A stretch of 57,166 nt of DNA from JBOGXF01 sp050694275 (GTDB lineage Bacteria > Actinomycetota > CADDZG01 > WHSQ01), in the NCBI GenBank assembly GCA_050694275.1, contig JBOGXF010000130.1, positions 1 through 57,166 on the forward strand, given 5' to 3'. This document shows, in pieces, positions 13,737-22,803 of the stretch; position 1 is the first letter of the stretch, and each line of letters opens with the position of its first letter. Made by a program: the position numbers and the translations under genes. The notes under the pieces were generated by a model. It ran no database searches. It worked only from the letters and a program-made list of their open reading frames with translations, and was not told the origin of the DNA.

Positions 13737-16249
13737 TCTTCTTGCTCCTCCGCGACGACGGCTTCGACCATAGACGCATACGTCTCGGCGAGGGAGTCGG
13801 CCTCCTCGAGGGTGGGTCCCTCCGCCCAGATCCTGCACAAGGGCTCGTCGGGATAAGGGATGATCAGCGCCCACCGATCCTCGTCGAGGATCTTTACGCC
13901 GTCCAGAAGCATGAGTCGACCTGGGGGGGCCGACGAGGCGACCCGTCGCATGACCGTCCCCTTCTGGCCCCACGGGGTCCGCACGTCGCGGGTCACGACG
14001 TGTGCTTGGGGAAGGTCGTCGATGGCGTCGGACAGCTTCCCGCCGGAAGTGCCGACGAGCTCGAGCGCCTTGCAGAAGGTCATGAGGCCGTCCGGAGCCG
14101 GCATGAAGCGAGGGAAGATGAGTGTGCCTTCGGCGTTGCCGACGAACCCCATCCCGGGACGCAGCGCGCGCGCCATGAGCGCCGGCAGCCCCGTCTGCGT
14201 CCACTGGAGCGCCGCCCCCGCCTCGGCGGCGATGCGCTCACAGGCGCGCGCGCACGAGACCGGAACGGCGATGGTGGCGGCTTCTCGTTGGGCTTCGCGC
14301 CGCAAAAAGAGCAGGAGCGCCCGATCATGGGACACCCTGCGCCCCCGATCGTCGACCAGATGAGCGATCTCGCCCCCCGGCTCGAGCAGGACACCCATGT
14401 CGGACCCGGACGCGGTCACGTGCCCGGCCAGGTTCTCGAGCAGTCGATCCAGGTGCTCCGCGGTGATCAGCGGCCGACTCTCGTCGGTGACCGCGTTGAC
14501 CGACAGTGCGTCACAGCCCAGGCGACCCAGGACGGAGGGGCCGATCAGCGACAGGGGGCCGAACGCATAATCGACGACCACCTTGGGAGCGCGCCCGCGG
14601 ATGGCCTTGACGTCGAGCGCCCGCAGGAGCCCCGACGCGTACTGCTCGACTGTGTGCGGTGGGAAATCCAGCTCGCCCAAACGACTCGGCCCCGGTCTCC
14701 GGTAGTCCTCCCGGAAGAACACCCGGTCTACCTTTCGCTGAGTCCCCGCCGGAAGATCGGCTCCGTCGGAATCGAACAGCCGGATCTCGACAACCTCCGG
14801 GTCAGAGGGTGAGGTCCGGACGCTGATCCCTCCCGCCGACTGATGGCTCCGCACGGTGAACCGCGTGACCGACATCGGCATCAACTCGAGATCTAGACAA
14901 TTCACCCCCGTGGAGTTGAGCCCGGCGATGATCGCTCGTTTCACGGTGCGTGCGGCCCGGCTCGCATCGCGGCCGGTGACCACCACGCTCCCTCGCTTCA
15001 GGGTGGTGCCGTACGCCAGCCCCAGCCGCACCGCCGTCTGCGCGGTGATGCCGACGTTGATGAGCCCCGACACGCCGCGGGTCCCGAACAGGCTCCGGCT
15101 CGCGCGACGCTCCCGGACGATGCTCTGGGTCACGATCGCCCCGGCCTCGACCGTTCGGGATGGATAGACCTTTACCCGAGGCTTCACGAGCGCGCCGGCA
15201 CCGACGACGACCTCGTCGCCCAGCACCGCGCCCTCGTCGACGGTCGCTCCCCTGCCGACCGAGCTCTCGCGGCCGATCACGGCGCCGCGGACCTGGGTGG
15301 CGGGACCGAGATGCCCGCGGTCGAGAATCACGGCTCCCGAGATCTGCGCGTCCCGGTCGAGGATCACGTTGTCCCCGATCACGGAGAAGGGGCCCACCGA
15401 AACCCCCGGCCCGATGCGACTGTTGTCGCCGATCACCGCGGGCCCCTCGATCCGAGCGGTCGCATCGATTTCGACGTCCTCGCCCACCCACACGTTCGGC
15501 TGCAGCTCGAATCCGGGGAGATCGATGCGCATACGCCCGGCAAGGACGTCGTAGTGGGATTGGAGATAAGCGTCGGTGTTCCCGACGTCGGCCCAGTAAC
15601 GGTCGGTGACGTACCCGTACAGCGGAAGCCCCTTATCGAGCATCATCGGAAAGAGCTCGGCCGAGAAGTCGAAGGGCTGATCCGGCGGGATCAGATCGAG
15701 GACCTCGGGTTCGATCACGTAAATCCCGGTATTGATGGTGTCCGAGAACACCTGGCCCCATGTCGGCTTCTCGAGGAAACGCTCGATCTTTCCGTCTTCA
15801 GAGGTCATGACGATGCCGAATTCGAGCGGATCCTGCATGCGCTTGAGAACAAGCGTTGCGGACGCGTCGCGCGATTGGTGGAAGTCGATCACCTCTCTCA
15901 GGTCGAGATCGGTGAGCGCATCTCCGGAGATGACCAGGAAGGTCCCCGACAGGAGATCGCTCGCGTTGAGGACCGAGCCCGCGGTTCCGAGCGGAACTTC
16001 CTCGGTCGAATACGACAGGGAGACCCCGAGGTCCGATCCGTCGCCGAAATAGTTTCTGATCACGGACGAAAGAAACTGAACCGTCGCGACGACATCGGTA
16101 AAGCCATGTCCGCGCAGCAGACGAACGATGTGCTCCATGATCGGCCGATTGACGATCGGGAGCATGGGCTTCGGAGCATTGCTCGTGAGCGGGCGCAGGC
16201 GGCTCCCCTCGCCCCCCGCCATCACCACCGCCTGCATCTTCGAGTCCAT
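13724..16249 (-). CDS. Mannose-1-phosphate guanylyltransferase fused to a degenerate phosphomannomutase domain
   Basis: An 841-residue fusion. Residues 1-240 form a nucleotidyltransferase (VVMAGGEGSRLRPLT near residue 8, DFHQSRDASATL, and WADVGNTDAYL). Residues 250-370 form a left-handed hexapeptide-repeat helix. The rest is a phosphomannomutase-like domain. That domain keeps a serine at the catalytic position (RTSPSDP replaces TASHNP), but the metal loop DGDxDR is replaced by EPGGEI, so mutase activity is doubtful. The likely role is GDP-mannose supply or sensing for envelope glycans. The GDP specificity is inferred from relatives; another NDP-sugar is possible. ATG 16249 overlaps the upstream stop by one base. 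Confidence 0.85.
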   Translation of the reverse strand: MDSKMQAVVMAGGEGSRLRPLTSNAPKPMLPIVNRPIMEHIVRLLRGHGFTDVVATVQFLSSVIRNYFGDGSDLGVSLSYSTEEVPLGTAGSVLNASDLLSGTFLVISGDALTDLDLREVIDFHQSRDASATLVLKRMQDPLEFGIVMTSEDGKIERFLEKPTWGQVFSDTINTGIYVIEPEVLDLIPPDQPFDFSAELFPMMLDKGLPLYGYVTDRYWADVGNTDAYLQSHYDVLAGRMRIDLPGFELQPNVWVGEDVEIDATARIEGPAVIGDNSRIGPGVSVGPFSVIGDNVILDRDAQISGAVILDRGHLGPATQVRGAVIGRESSVGRGATVDEGAVLGDEVVVGAGALVKPRVKVYPSRTVEAGAIVTQSIVRERRASRSLFGTRGVSGLINVGITAQTAVRLGLAYGTTLKRGSVVVTGRDASRAARTVKRAIIAGLNSTGVNCLDLELMPMSVTRFTVRSHQSAGGISVRTSPSDPEVVEIRLFDSDGADLPAGTQRKVDRVFFREDYRRPGPSRLGELDFPPHTVEQYASGLLRALDVKAIRGRAPKVVVDYAFGPLSLIGPSVLGRLGCDALSVNAVTDESRPLITAEHLDRLLENLAGHVTASGSDMGVLLEPGGEIAHLVDDRGRRVSHDRALLLFLRREAQREAATIAVPVSCARACERIAAEAGAALQWTQTGLPALMARALRPGMGFVGNAEGTLIFPRFMPAPDGLMTFCKALELVGTSGGKLSDAIDDLPQAHVVTRDVRTPWGQKGTVMRRVASSAPPGRLMLLDGVKILDEDRWALIIPYPDEPLCRIWAEGPTLEEADSLAETYASMVEAVVAEEQEEATY

Positions 16250-16854
16250 CAGCGAGGCGCCTCTCGTCCCGCCGCGCCGAGTCGGCGGATCACCTCCCGC
16301 GCGTACATCACCCCGGCCACCCAGTAAAGAACCGCCCCTATGAGGGTGAACGTCATTCCCACTTCATCCCCTATTCCGTTCAGTGGAAAGCTGGTGCGTG
16401 ACCACGCCAGGCAGGTCAGCCCGAAGAGCAAGCTCGCCGTCGCGCTCTTGCCGGTGAAGCTCACGGGGATTCGCGCCATCCCGCGTCGCTCGAGAACCGG
16501 GAACAAGCTCACCACCGCCACGTCTCGCGCGATGACAAAAACCGCAAGCCACAGCGGAAGCGTATCGCGGGCGACCAGTGCGATCACAAGAGCGACGATG
16601 AAGACGCGATCCGCCAGTGGATCCAGCAGCTTCCCGAAATCGGTTACCGAACCTGTACGGCGCGCGATGTAACCATCGAAGAAGTCGGTCGACGCAGCGA
16701 CGCCATAAACGATCACTCCCGCCCCCTCGTGGCCCGTCACGAACAACGCCACGAAGATAGGGACGGACGCAAGTCGGAGCAACGACAACAGGTTGGGAAC
16801 CGTGGCCACTCGCCCACGCGCCGCCTCTGTCATCTCATTTCCGGAAGTCTTCAT
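16249..16854 (-). CDS. CDP-alcohol phosphatidyltransferase
   Basis: A 201-residue membrane enzyme of phospholipid synthesis. The CDP-alcohol motif is perfect: D57-x2-D60-G-x2-A-R-x8-G74-x3-D78-x3-D82 (STDFFDGYIARR, then FGKLLDPLADR). Five to six membrane helices are predicted. The best match is the PgsA type, which makes phosphatidylglycerol phosphate from CDP-diacylglycerol, but cardiolipin or inositol-phosphate synthases share the motif. It is the first gene of the strand block downstream of tRNA-Pro and overlaps the next gene by one base. Confidence 0.9.
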   Translation of the reverse strand: MKTSGNEMTEAARGRVATVPNLLSLLRLASVPIFVALFVTGHEGAGVIVYGVAASTDFFDGYIARRTGSVTDFGKLLDPLADRVFIVALVIALVARDTLPLWLAVFVIARDVAVVSLFPVLERRGMARIPVSFTGKSATASLLFGLTCLAWSRTSFPLNGIGDEVGMTFTLIGAVLYWVAGVMYAREVIRRLGAAGREAPR

Positions 16855-16911
16855 GAGACTGGACGGCCCCCTTGCGCGAGCCCACCCGACCGCGGGCGGC
16901 GGAATGGGCCG

Positions 16912-16986
16912 TCGGGACGGCCGGATTTGAACCGGCGACCCCTGGTCCCCCAGACCAGTGCGCTAACCAAGCTGCGCCACGTCCCG
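16912..16986 (-). tRNA. tRNA-Pro (GGG)
   Basis: A full cloverleaf on the minus strand. The acceptor CGGGACG (16986-16980) pairs with CGTCCCG (16919-16913). The anticodon stem CTGGT/ACCAG encloses CTGGGGG, giving anticodon GGG. The T-loop is GGTTCAAATCC. A discriminator A is at 16912. CCA is not encoded. Confidence 0.95.
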
Positions 16987-17040
16987 TTCCCGCCCGGGGG
17001 CGGGTCGCCATCATACCGAGGGGCTCGAACCCCGGCCGCC

Positions 17041-17096
17041 CAGTCGACGAATCACCTTGTCGACTCATCGATGAATAGATAGATAGACGAATGACC
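17041..17096. repeat. Octamer array D (7 units)
   Basis: Seven units in perfect 8-bp phase: CAGTCGAC GAATCACC TTGTCGAC TCATCGAT GAATAGAT AGATAGAC GAATGACC. Position 4 is always T, position 3 always a purine and position 8 always a pyrimidine. It lies between tRNA-Pro and der. Confidence 0.85.
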
Positions 17097-17148
17097 GGAG
17101 CGCGCCGAACGAGCTGCGCCGGATCCGAAGGACACTCTAACCCTAACC

Positions 17149-18483
17149 TCAACGTCTAGTCCTTACCCGTGCCCGGACGATCACGGGGCTCCCGGTGAAC
17201 GGCTCGTGGGCTCGGATCTCCTTCTCGATGTACCGCAGGTACGAGTCCTGAAGGGGGCCGGTCGAGAAGAGCACGAAGCGAGGGGGGCCCACGCTTGCCT
17301 GGACCGCGTACAGGACTCTCGTCGACCGCCCCGAGCGCGACCGCGGCGGTGGCCGCCGCTCCTGGGACTCCGCAACGATGCGGTTCACCACCGCGGTGGG
17401 CACCCTCGTCCGGTGGGCTGCTACGGCAACCTCGATCGCGGGTATCAGCTTGTCCACTCCCCTGCCCGTGAGGGCCGACGTACGAAGCCTTGTGGCCCAC
17501 GGAAGAAAGCGCAGCCGATCGTCGATCGCGTGGTCGAATCGTTTGCGCTCGGTTTCGTCGGTGGTAACAAGATCCCACTTGTTCAGGACGACGACGCAGG
17601 CGCGGCCGGATTTGACGATCTCTTCCGCGATCCGCTGATCGTGCCCCGTGACCCCGTCACCCGCATCGATCATCAAAGCCGCCGCGTCGACTCGCTCGAG
17701 AGTGCCGCGCGAGCGCAAGAAGCTGAAGTACTCGATCGGATCCTTGATCTGGACCCGACGCCGCATGCCGGCCGTGTCGACCAACTTCAGCGTCCTGGTG
17801 TCATCGAGGTGCAGGAACGAATCCACCGGGTCGCGCGTCGTTCCCGGACGCGGATCGACGATGGCGCGCTCCTCTCCCAAGAGCATGTTGAGAAGGGACG
17901 ACTTGCCGACGTTGGGACGCCCGACGATCGCCATCGACGCCCACGCGTCGGGCGTCACGCGCATCTCTGTGGGAAGGCGCTCGATCAGTTCCTCGAGCAG
18001 GTCCCCGGAGCCCCTGCCGTGGAGCGCCGACACGGGGATCGGATCCCCGAGCCCCAGGCGAAAGAAGTCCGCCACCGCGGCCTCCTCGGGGGCCTCGTCA
18101 ACCTTGTTCGCGGCGACGATCACCGGCGTCGTCGACCGCCTCAGGAGATCGGCCACTCGGAGATCGTCCTCGTTGATCCCCGTCTGGACGTCGACCACGA
18201 AGACGATGAGGTCGGCGGCTTCGATTGCCACCTGGGCCTGCTCCGCGACGAGTTGCCCGATGCCTTGCGTTCCCGGCTCGAGGCCCCCCGTGTCGACCAT
18301 CTCGAACCGCCTGCCGCCCCATTCCGCGACAAAGCTCGTGCGGTCGCGGGTTACGCCGGGGGTCGGCTCGACGATGGCTTCCCGCCGGCCCACCACGCGG
18401 TTCACCAAGGACGACTTGCCGACGTTGGGACGGCCGACGACCGCGACCAGGGGAAGTCCGGACGTTCGTCTTTGCTCCACCAT
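17149..18483 (-). CDS. der: Ribosome-assembly GTPase Der (EngA)
   Basis: A 444-residue GTPase with two tandem G domains that acts in 50S ribosomal subunit assembly. The first P-loop is GRPNVGKS (17-24) and the second is near residue 187 with the same sequence. Both have DTxG switch motifs (DTGGLEPG, DTAGMRRR) and NKxD motifs (ANKVDE, NKWDLV). The C-terminal KH-like domain is present. The ATG abuts the cmk stop with no gap (TGAATG), and the cmk-der pairing is common in bacteria. The C-terminal basic tail is short. Confidence 0.96.
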   Translation of the reverse strand: MVEQRRTSGLPLVAVVGRPNVGKSSLVNRVVGRREAIVEPTPGVTRDRTSFVAEWGGRRFEMVDTGGLEPGTQGIGQLVAEQAQVAIEAADLIVFVVDVQTGINEDDLRVADLLRRSTTPVIVAANKVDEAPEEAAVADFFRLGLGDPIPVSALHGRGSGDLLEELIERLPTEMRVTPDAWASMAIVGRPNVGKSSLLNMLLGEERAIVDPRPGTTRDPVDSFLHLDDTRTLKLVDTAGMRRRVQIKDPIEYFSFLRSRGTLERVDAAALMIDAGDGVTGHDQRIAEEIVKSGRACVVVLNKWDLVTTDETERKRFDHAIDDRLRFLPWATRLRTSALTGRGVDKLIPAIEVAVAAHRTRVPTAVVNRIVAESQERRPPPRSRSGRSTRVLYAVQASVGPPRFVLFSTGPLQDSYLRYIEKEIRAHEPFTGSPVIVRARVRTRR

Positions 18484-19134
18484 TCATGCCACCTCGCGCT
18501 CCAGCGCGGCTATCTCGGCGACGACCTCCTCGACGGAACGATCGCTCGAATCGATGACGACCGCCTCCGGAGACCGCGTCAACGGAGAGCTCGTGCGGTT
18601 TGAATCCTCTGTGTCGCGGAGCTCGAGGTCGCGTGCGGTCGCGGCAAGGGTCGCGGGGTCTTCGGGCAGCCCGAGCTGGCGACAGCGGCGGCGAGCACGC
18701 TCGGTCAGCGACGCGGTGAGGAACACCTTCACGGCGGCATCAGGCAGCACGACGGAAGCGATATCGCGGCCCTCCATGACGACGTTCCGTCCGCGGGTGA
18801 GGGCGCGCTGGCGGTCCACCATTGCAGCACGCACGGCAGGGTGGGCCGAGACCACCGACACGACGGAGGTAACCTCCGAGCCCCGGATCTCTGCGGTCGC
18901 GTCGCGACCGTCCACCATCAACCGATCTTCTTGCGGCTCAATGAGGAGCGATCGGGCGAGGGCCGCGAGCCGGGGCTCGTCGCGTTCGTCCACGCCCCGC
19001 TCGAGTGCGGCCCACGCGATCGCCCGGTACATCGCCCCCGTATCGATGTACTCGTAGCCCAAAGAGCGGGCCGCCGCGCGCGCGACCGTGCTCTTCCCCG
19101 CTCCCGCGGGACCGTCGATGGCGATGGCGGTCAC
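18484..19134 (-). CDS. cmk: Cytidylate kinase
   Basis: A 216-residue kinase that phosphorylates CMP and dCMP. The P-loop is DGPAGAGKST near the N-terminus, followed by YIDTGAMYRA and the GRDI motif in VVMEGRDIASVV. GTG 19134 forms a GTGA overlap with the aroA stop. The frame extending to 20196 is read-through over aroA. It is translationally coupled between aroA and der. Confidence 0.95.
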   Translation of the reverse strand: MTAIAIDGPAGAGKSTVARAAARSLGYEYIDTGAMYRAIAWAALERGVDERDEPRLAALARSLLIEPQEDRLMVDGRDATAEIRGSEVTSVVSVVSAHPAVRAAMVDRQRALTRGRNVVMEGRDIASVVLPDAAVKVFLTASLTERARRRCRQLGLPEDPATLAATARDLELRDTEDSNRTSSPLTRSPEAVVIDSSDRSVEEVVAEIAALEREVA

Positions 19135-20438
19135 AGCCGACGTCCTTGGGCCCGTCCAAGGATGTCGAGGAACTCCGGGAACGACGTCTCGACACAGTGC
19201 CACCCGGCGACGCGCACCTTCTCGGACGCGACCAGGCCGGCGACCGCGAGCGCGAGGGCAACCCGGTGATCTGCGAACGACTCGACGTTGCCGCCGCTCA
19301 ACGGGGTGGGTCCCCGAACGACGAGCCCGTCCGGGAGGACCTCGACGTTCGCCCCGAGCACGCCAAGGCCGGCCGCCATCGCTTCGATGCGATCGGACTC
19401 CTTGACCCGCAGCTCCCGCGCTCCCGTAATCACGGTCTCGCCCTCCGCCTGGCTCGCGGCCACCGCGAGGATCGGTACCTCGTCGATGAGCCGCGCGGCC
19501 TCGTCTTCGCCGATCTCCGTCGCCGCCAGACGATCGGAGCGCACGCGCACCGTCCCGACGGGTTCGCCCGCCTCCTCGCCGGCGGGTTCGACCTCGACGA
19601 CGGCGCCCATCCGACCGAGCACGTCGAGAGCGGCGGTCCGCGTGGGATTGAGCCCCACCCCCTCGATCTCGAGCTCGGAGCTCGGGACGAGGAGCGCCGC
19701 GACTATGAGGAACAGCGCCGACGAGATGTCCCCCGGGATCTTCCGATCCACCACCTGTAGATCGGCGCCTCCATCGACCGACACCGTCGTCCCGGTCCGT
19801 CCTACCGTCACGCCCGCGGCGCCCAGCATCCGCTCGGTGTGATCCCGGCTCGGGCGCGGTTCGGTGACCGAGGTGCGGCCCGTCGCCCTGAGCCCCGCCA
19901 GCAAGACCGCGCTTTTGACCTGCGCGCTGGCGACCGTCATCTCGAGATCGATGCCCGCCAGCGCGCCCCCTCTGACGGCCAGCGGAGCCCGGTCGCCGTG
20001 CTCTCGCCCGTCGATCGTCGCGCCCATCTGTCGCAGGGGCGCGACGACTCGCAGCATGGGGCGCCGGCGGAGGCTCTCGTCCCCGGTCAAGACGGCGTGT
20101 CCGTCGACCGCTGCGCACACGCCGGCGAGAAGTCGCAAAGCGGTGCCGGAGTTGCGGCAGTCGAGGATTCCCCCCGGCTCGCGCAGGCCGTCCCACCCGG
20201 GACCTTCAACTTCTACTTCAGCCTTATCCCTGTCCAGGCGGGAGGCGGCCCCCATGGCCGCGAGGGCGTCGGCGGTCGCGACCACGTCGTCGCCGACGTT
20301 GACGCCCACGATGCGCCCCCGTCCCCGCGCGAGGGCGGACAGGATCAGGGCCCGGTGCGAGATCGACTTGTCGCCCGGAACCGAGATCCGTCCCCGCAAG
20401 GGGGCGGCCGGGTGCTTCTTCCGCGCTCGTCTCATCAT
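19131..20438 (-). CDS. aroA: 3-phosphoshikimate 1-carboxyvinyltransferase (EPSP synthase)
   Basis: A 435-residue shikimate-pathway enzyme that joins shikimate-3-phosphate and phosphoenolpyruvate. Signatures are GDKSISHRALILSALA near residue 22, NSGTALRLLAG near residue 105, and the C-terminal RVKESDRI. The length is normal. The start is either of two adjacent codons at 20438/20435. It is followed by cmk with a 4-bp overlap and preceded by tyrA and aroH, forming an aromatic amino acid block. The gap to tyrA holds octamer array E. Confidence 0.96.
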   Translation of the reverse strand: MMRRARKKHPAAPLRGRISVPGDKSISHRALILSALARGRGRIVGVNVGDDVVATADALAAMGAASRLDRDKAEVEVEGPGWDGLREPGGILDCRNSGTALRLLAGVCAAVDGHAVLTGDESLRRRPMLRVVAPLRQMGATIDGREHGDRAPLAVRGGALAGIDLEMTVASAQVKSAVLLAGLRATGRTSVTEPRPSRDHTERMLGAAGVTVGRTGTTVSVDGGADLQVVDRKIPGDISSALFLIVAALLVPSSELEIEGVGLNPTRTAALDVLGRMGAVVEVEPAGEEAGEPVGTVRVRSDRLAATEIGEDEAARLIDEVPILAVAASQAEGETVITGARELRVKESDRIEAMAAGLGVLGANVEVLPDGLVVRGPTPLSGGNVESFADHRVALALAVAGLVASEKVRVAGWHCVETSFPEFLDILGRAQGRRL

Positions 20439-20441
20439 TTG

Positions 20442-20481
20442 CTGTCTCTTTGTCTACTTATCTATTCATCTATCAGTCGAC
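20442..20481. repeat. Octamer array E (5 units)
   Basis: Contiguous units CTGTCTCT TTGTCTAC TTATCTAT TCATCTAT CAGTCGAC. It covers the tyrA stop codon (20473-20475) and the tyrA-aroA gap. CAGTCGAC recurs in array D. Confidence 0.8.
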
Positions 20482-21564
20482 TGTATGGTCGACCCAGTAA
20501 CCCAGCTTGGTCAGCACGCCCACGAGCTCCTCGGCCCGGTCCTTGCCCGCGATCACGAGCTCGAGCCGTCCCCGGCCCCCCTCGGTCGAGTGGACGATCC
20601 TGAGATCCTCGATGTTGACGCCGAGCTCGGTGGCGGCCGTGGTGACCTCGGCAAGGACCCCGGGGCGATCGGGAACCATCATCGACAACGCGACCGGTTC
20701 CCCGCCGAAAACCGGCTTCGCAAACAGCTCGAGCCGGGCGGTGCGCGCCCCGGCGAGAAAGCTCTTGAGTTCGCTCCAGGAGTCGGTCGAGATCAGCTTG
20801 GACACCCCGGCCAGTCGTTCGCCGAGACCATCGAGCGCCTCCAGCACCGCACTTCGGTTGGCGCGGATTATCGCCACCCACAGGTCGGGCTGGCTCGCGG
20901 CGATCCTGGTCACGTCCCGAAACCCGGCGCCGGCGAGCCCGAGCAAGGCGTCGCGCTCTCCCGCGGCGACGGCGACCTCGACCAGCGCGCTCGCGGTCAG
21001 CTGCGGGAGGTGGCTCAGTCGAGCGACCAGCGCATCGTGCGCCTGCGGCTCGACCGCGACGGGCTTCGCCCCCAGCACGCGAACGACGGACGCGACCGTC
21101 GAATAGGCGTCGGACGCCGTCGTCGGGGTCGGCGTCAGAATCCACCATCCATCCTGGAACAGGCGCGCGTCGGCCGCCTCGATGCCACCTCGTTCGGAAC
21201 CGGCCATCGGGTGACCTCCGACGAAGCGGCCCCCAAAGGCCTCCTCGCCGGCCCGGACGACGTCGGCCTTCGCGCTCCCGACGTCGGTGACCACTGCGTC
21301 CGGGGGCACGGCGGCGGCAATCACCCGACACGTCTGGGCGATGAGGTCGACGGGGGGTGACAGAAAGACCACCTCGGCGTCCCGCGCCGCCTCCTCTGCG
21401 GTGCCGGCGACCGCGGTGAGGGCGCCCCGTCCGAGCGCGGCGCGCGCCGCGGCCTCGTCCTCGTCGAACCCGATGACCTTGGCGCGCGGAAAGGACCCCC
21501 GCAAGCCGAGACCGATCGATCCGCCGATCAGCCCCGTTCCCACCACTGTGACCCGATCAAACAC
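20473..21564 (-). CDS. tyrA: Prephenate dehydrogenase with ACT domain
   Basis: A 363-residue enzyme that oxidises prephenate to 4-hydroxyphenylpyruvate in tyrosine synthesis. The NAD(P)-binding loop is VVGTGLIGGSIGLGL at the start; HPMAGSERGG and the later HLPQL segment are typical. A C-terminal ACT domain (ALSMMVPDRPGVLAEVTT, about residues 280-363) suggests feedback control, probably by tyrosine. It is the separate TyrA form, consistent with the monofunctional chorismate mutase upstream. The last codons fall in an octamer array. Confidence 0.93.
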   Translation of the reverse strand: MFDRVTVVGTGLIGGSIGLGLRGSFPRAKVIGFDEDEAAARAALGRGALTAVAGTAEEAARDAEVVFLSPPVDLIAQTCRVIAAAVPPDAVVTDVGSAKADVVRAGEEAFGGRFVGGHPMAGSERGGIEAADARLFQDGWWILTPTPTTASDAYSTVASVVRVLGAKPVAVEPQAHDALVARLSHLPQLTASALVEVAVAAGERDALLGLAGAGFRDVTRIAASQPDLWVAIIRANRSAVLEALDGLGERLAGVSKLISTDSWSELKSFLAGARTARLELFAKPVFGGEPVALSMMVPDRPGVLAEVTTAATELGVNIEDLRIVHSTEGGRGRLELVIAGKDRAEELVGVLTKLGYWVDHTVD

Positions 21565-21603
21565 TAAACGTCTCCTTGAGCTTGGTAGTTGCGGTAGCGC
21601 CGA

Positions 21604-21984
21604 TCACCGAAAGAGGTCGGCTCTGAGCTCGCGGGCGCCGCCGAGATAGACGTGCTGCAGCTCCCCGCGGGGGCGCGGGGTGATGAGATGCATCATCACC
21701 CGGACGCAGCGGGGCAACGCGCCCTCGACCGGGATCTCGCTGGCGCACAGAAGGGGGACGTCCTCCATTCCCAGCTCGCGCGCCGCGGCGGCGGGGAAGG
21801 CCGCGGTGAGATCGGGGGTCGCCGTGAAGATCACGCTGACGACGTCGTCGGGGGTCGCGTCGTTCCGAACGAGCACCTCCCGGAGCAGCTCGGCGGTTGC
21901 GGCGACGATCTCGTCGCGGTCGTCCGCCCCCACCGTGATCGCGCCTCGCACCGCACGAATCTGTTTACTTGTCGACTTATCCAT
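21604..21984 (-). CDS. aroH: Chorismate mutase, AroH type
   Basis: A 126-residue monofunctional chorismate mutase of the trimeric AroH fold, which converts chorismate to prephenate. Recognisable segments are IRAVRGAITV, SVIFTATPDLTAAFPA, and PRCVRVMMH. This type is known from Bacillus and Thermus. The first nine codons (MDKSTSKQI) are encoded by octamer array F, which ends exactly at the ATG (21984), so the repeat appears to supply the start codon. It lies 39 bp upstream of tyrA. Confidence 0.93.
   Translation of the reverse strand: MDKSTSKQIRAVRGAITVGADDRDEIVAATAELLREVLVRNDATPDDVVSVIFTATPDLTAAFPAAAARELGMEDVPLLCASEIPVEGALPRCVRVMMHLITPRPRGELQHVYLGGARELRADLFR
21961..21984. repeat. Octamer array F (3 units)
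   Basis: Contiguous units CTGTTTAC TTGTCGAC TTATCCAT. It is the first 24 nt of the aroH reading frame and ends at its start codon. Confidence 0.7.
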
Positions 21985-22015
21985 TCCAAGTTGCTCCCTA
22001 GTTGGCCAAATTTCG

Positions 22016-22055
22016 CCGATGATTCATCTACTTATTGATTTATTGACTTACCTAC
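22016..22055. repeat. Octamer array G (5 units)
   Basis: Contiguous units CCGATGAT TCATCTAC TTATTGAT TTATTGAC TTACCTAC, in the gap between rluB and aroH. Confidence 0.75.
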
Positions 22056-22071
22056 AGAGACTCCCCTGCGC

Positions 22072-22803
22072 TCACAAGCCGCACGCGCGGTAGAGCGCGC
22101 GCACCTCCTCGAGCGACAGGCGGCGGATCGTTCCGGGCTTGAGCCGGCCCAGCATAAGCGGACCTATGCGGGTTCTCACGAGTCGCTCGACCGGATGTCC
22201 CACGGCCTCGAGCATTCGGCGCACCTGCCGCTTGCGGCCCTCCGAGACCGTGATCTCGACCAGGCTTGCGCCCCCGGCGCGCGACACCAGGCTCGCCTGT
22301 GCCGGGGCGGTGCGGCCGTCCTCCAGCTCGATCCCCCGCGCGAGGCGGCCGAGAGCGGCTCGCCCCGGCGTTCCCCGCACCTCCGCGACGTAGGTCTTGG
22401 GAATCTCGTAGGAGGGATGGGTCAGGCGATGAGTGAGCTCCCCGTCGTTGGTCAGGATGAGGGCGCCCTCGGTGTCGTAGTCCAGCCGCCCGACCGACCA
22501 CACGCGCGCATCGACGTCGACGAGGTCGAGGACGGTGGGACGGCCCTCGGGATCGGACGCGGTCGTCACCACCCCGGCGGGCTTGTTCAACAGGTAGTGA
22601 ACAAGGTCGGTCGCGAGCGGTACCCGCGAACCGTCAACCTCAACTGTATCCTTGGATGGATCGACGCGCCGTCCCAGCGCGGCGCGTCGGCCGTTGACCC
22701 GAACCCGTCCCTGTTCGATGAGGCGCTCGACCGCGCGGCGCGATCCGAGGCCGGCCCGCGCCAGCACCTTCTGCAGGCGCTCCCCCTCGGCGGCGTCGGT
22801 CAC
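22072..22803 (-). CDS. rluB: 23S rRNA pseudouridine synthase RluB-type
   Basis: A 243-residue RsuA/RluB-family enzyme that makes pseudouridine in rRNA. An S4 RNA-binding domain occupies about residues 8-65 (QKVLARAGLGSRRAVE). The catalytic aspartate lies in GRLDYDTEGALILTNDG. The scpA-scpB-rluB order is widely conserved in bacteria and matches Rv1709-Rv1711. GTG 22803 overlaps the scpB stop in a GTGA. The exact uridine target is inferred from synteny. Confidence 0.93.
   Translation of the reverse strand: MTDAAEGERLQKVLARAGLGSRRAVERLIEQGRVRVNGRRAALGRRVDPSKDTVEVDGSRVPLATDLVHYLLNKPAGVVTTASDPEGRPTVLDLVDVDARVWSVGRLDYDTEGALILTNDGELTHRLTHPSYEIPKTYVAEVRGTPGRAALGRLARGIELEDGRTAPAQASLVSRAGGASLVEITVSEGRKRQVRRMLEAVGHPVERLVRTRIGPLMLGRLKPGTIRRLSLEEVRALYRACGL

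Noticed and set aside
17131..17143. Telomere-like CCCTAA repeats
   Set aside because: Only two partial units in a circular-type bacterial context; treated as a variant of the TAGGGTTA motif.
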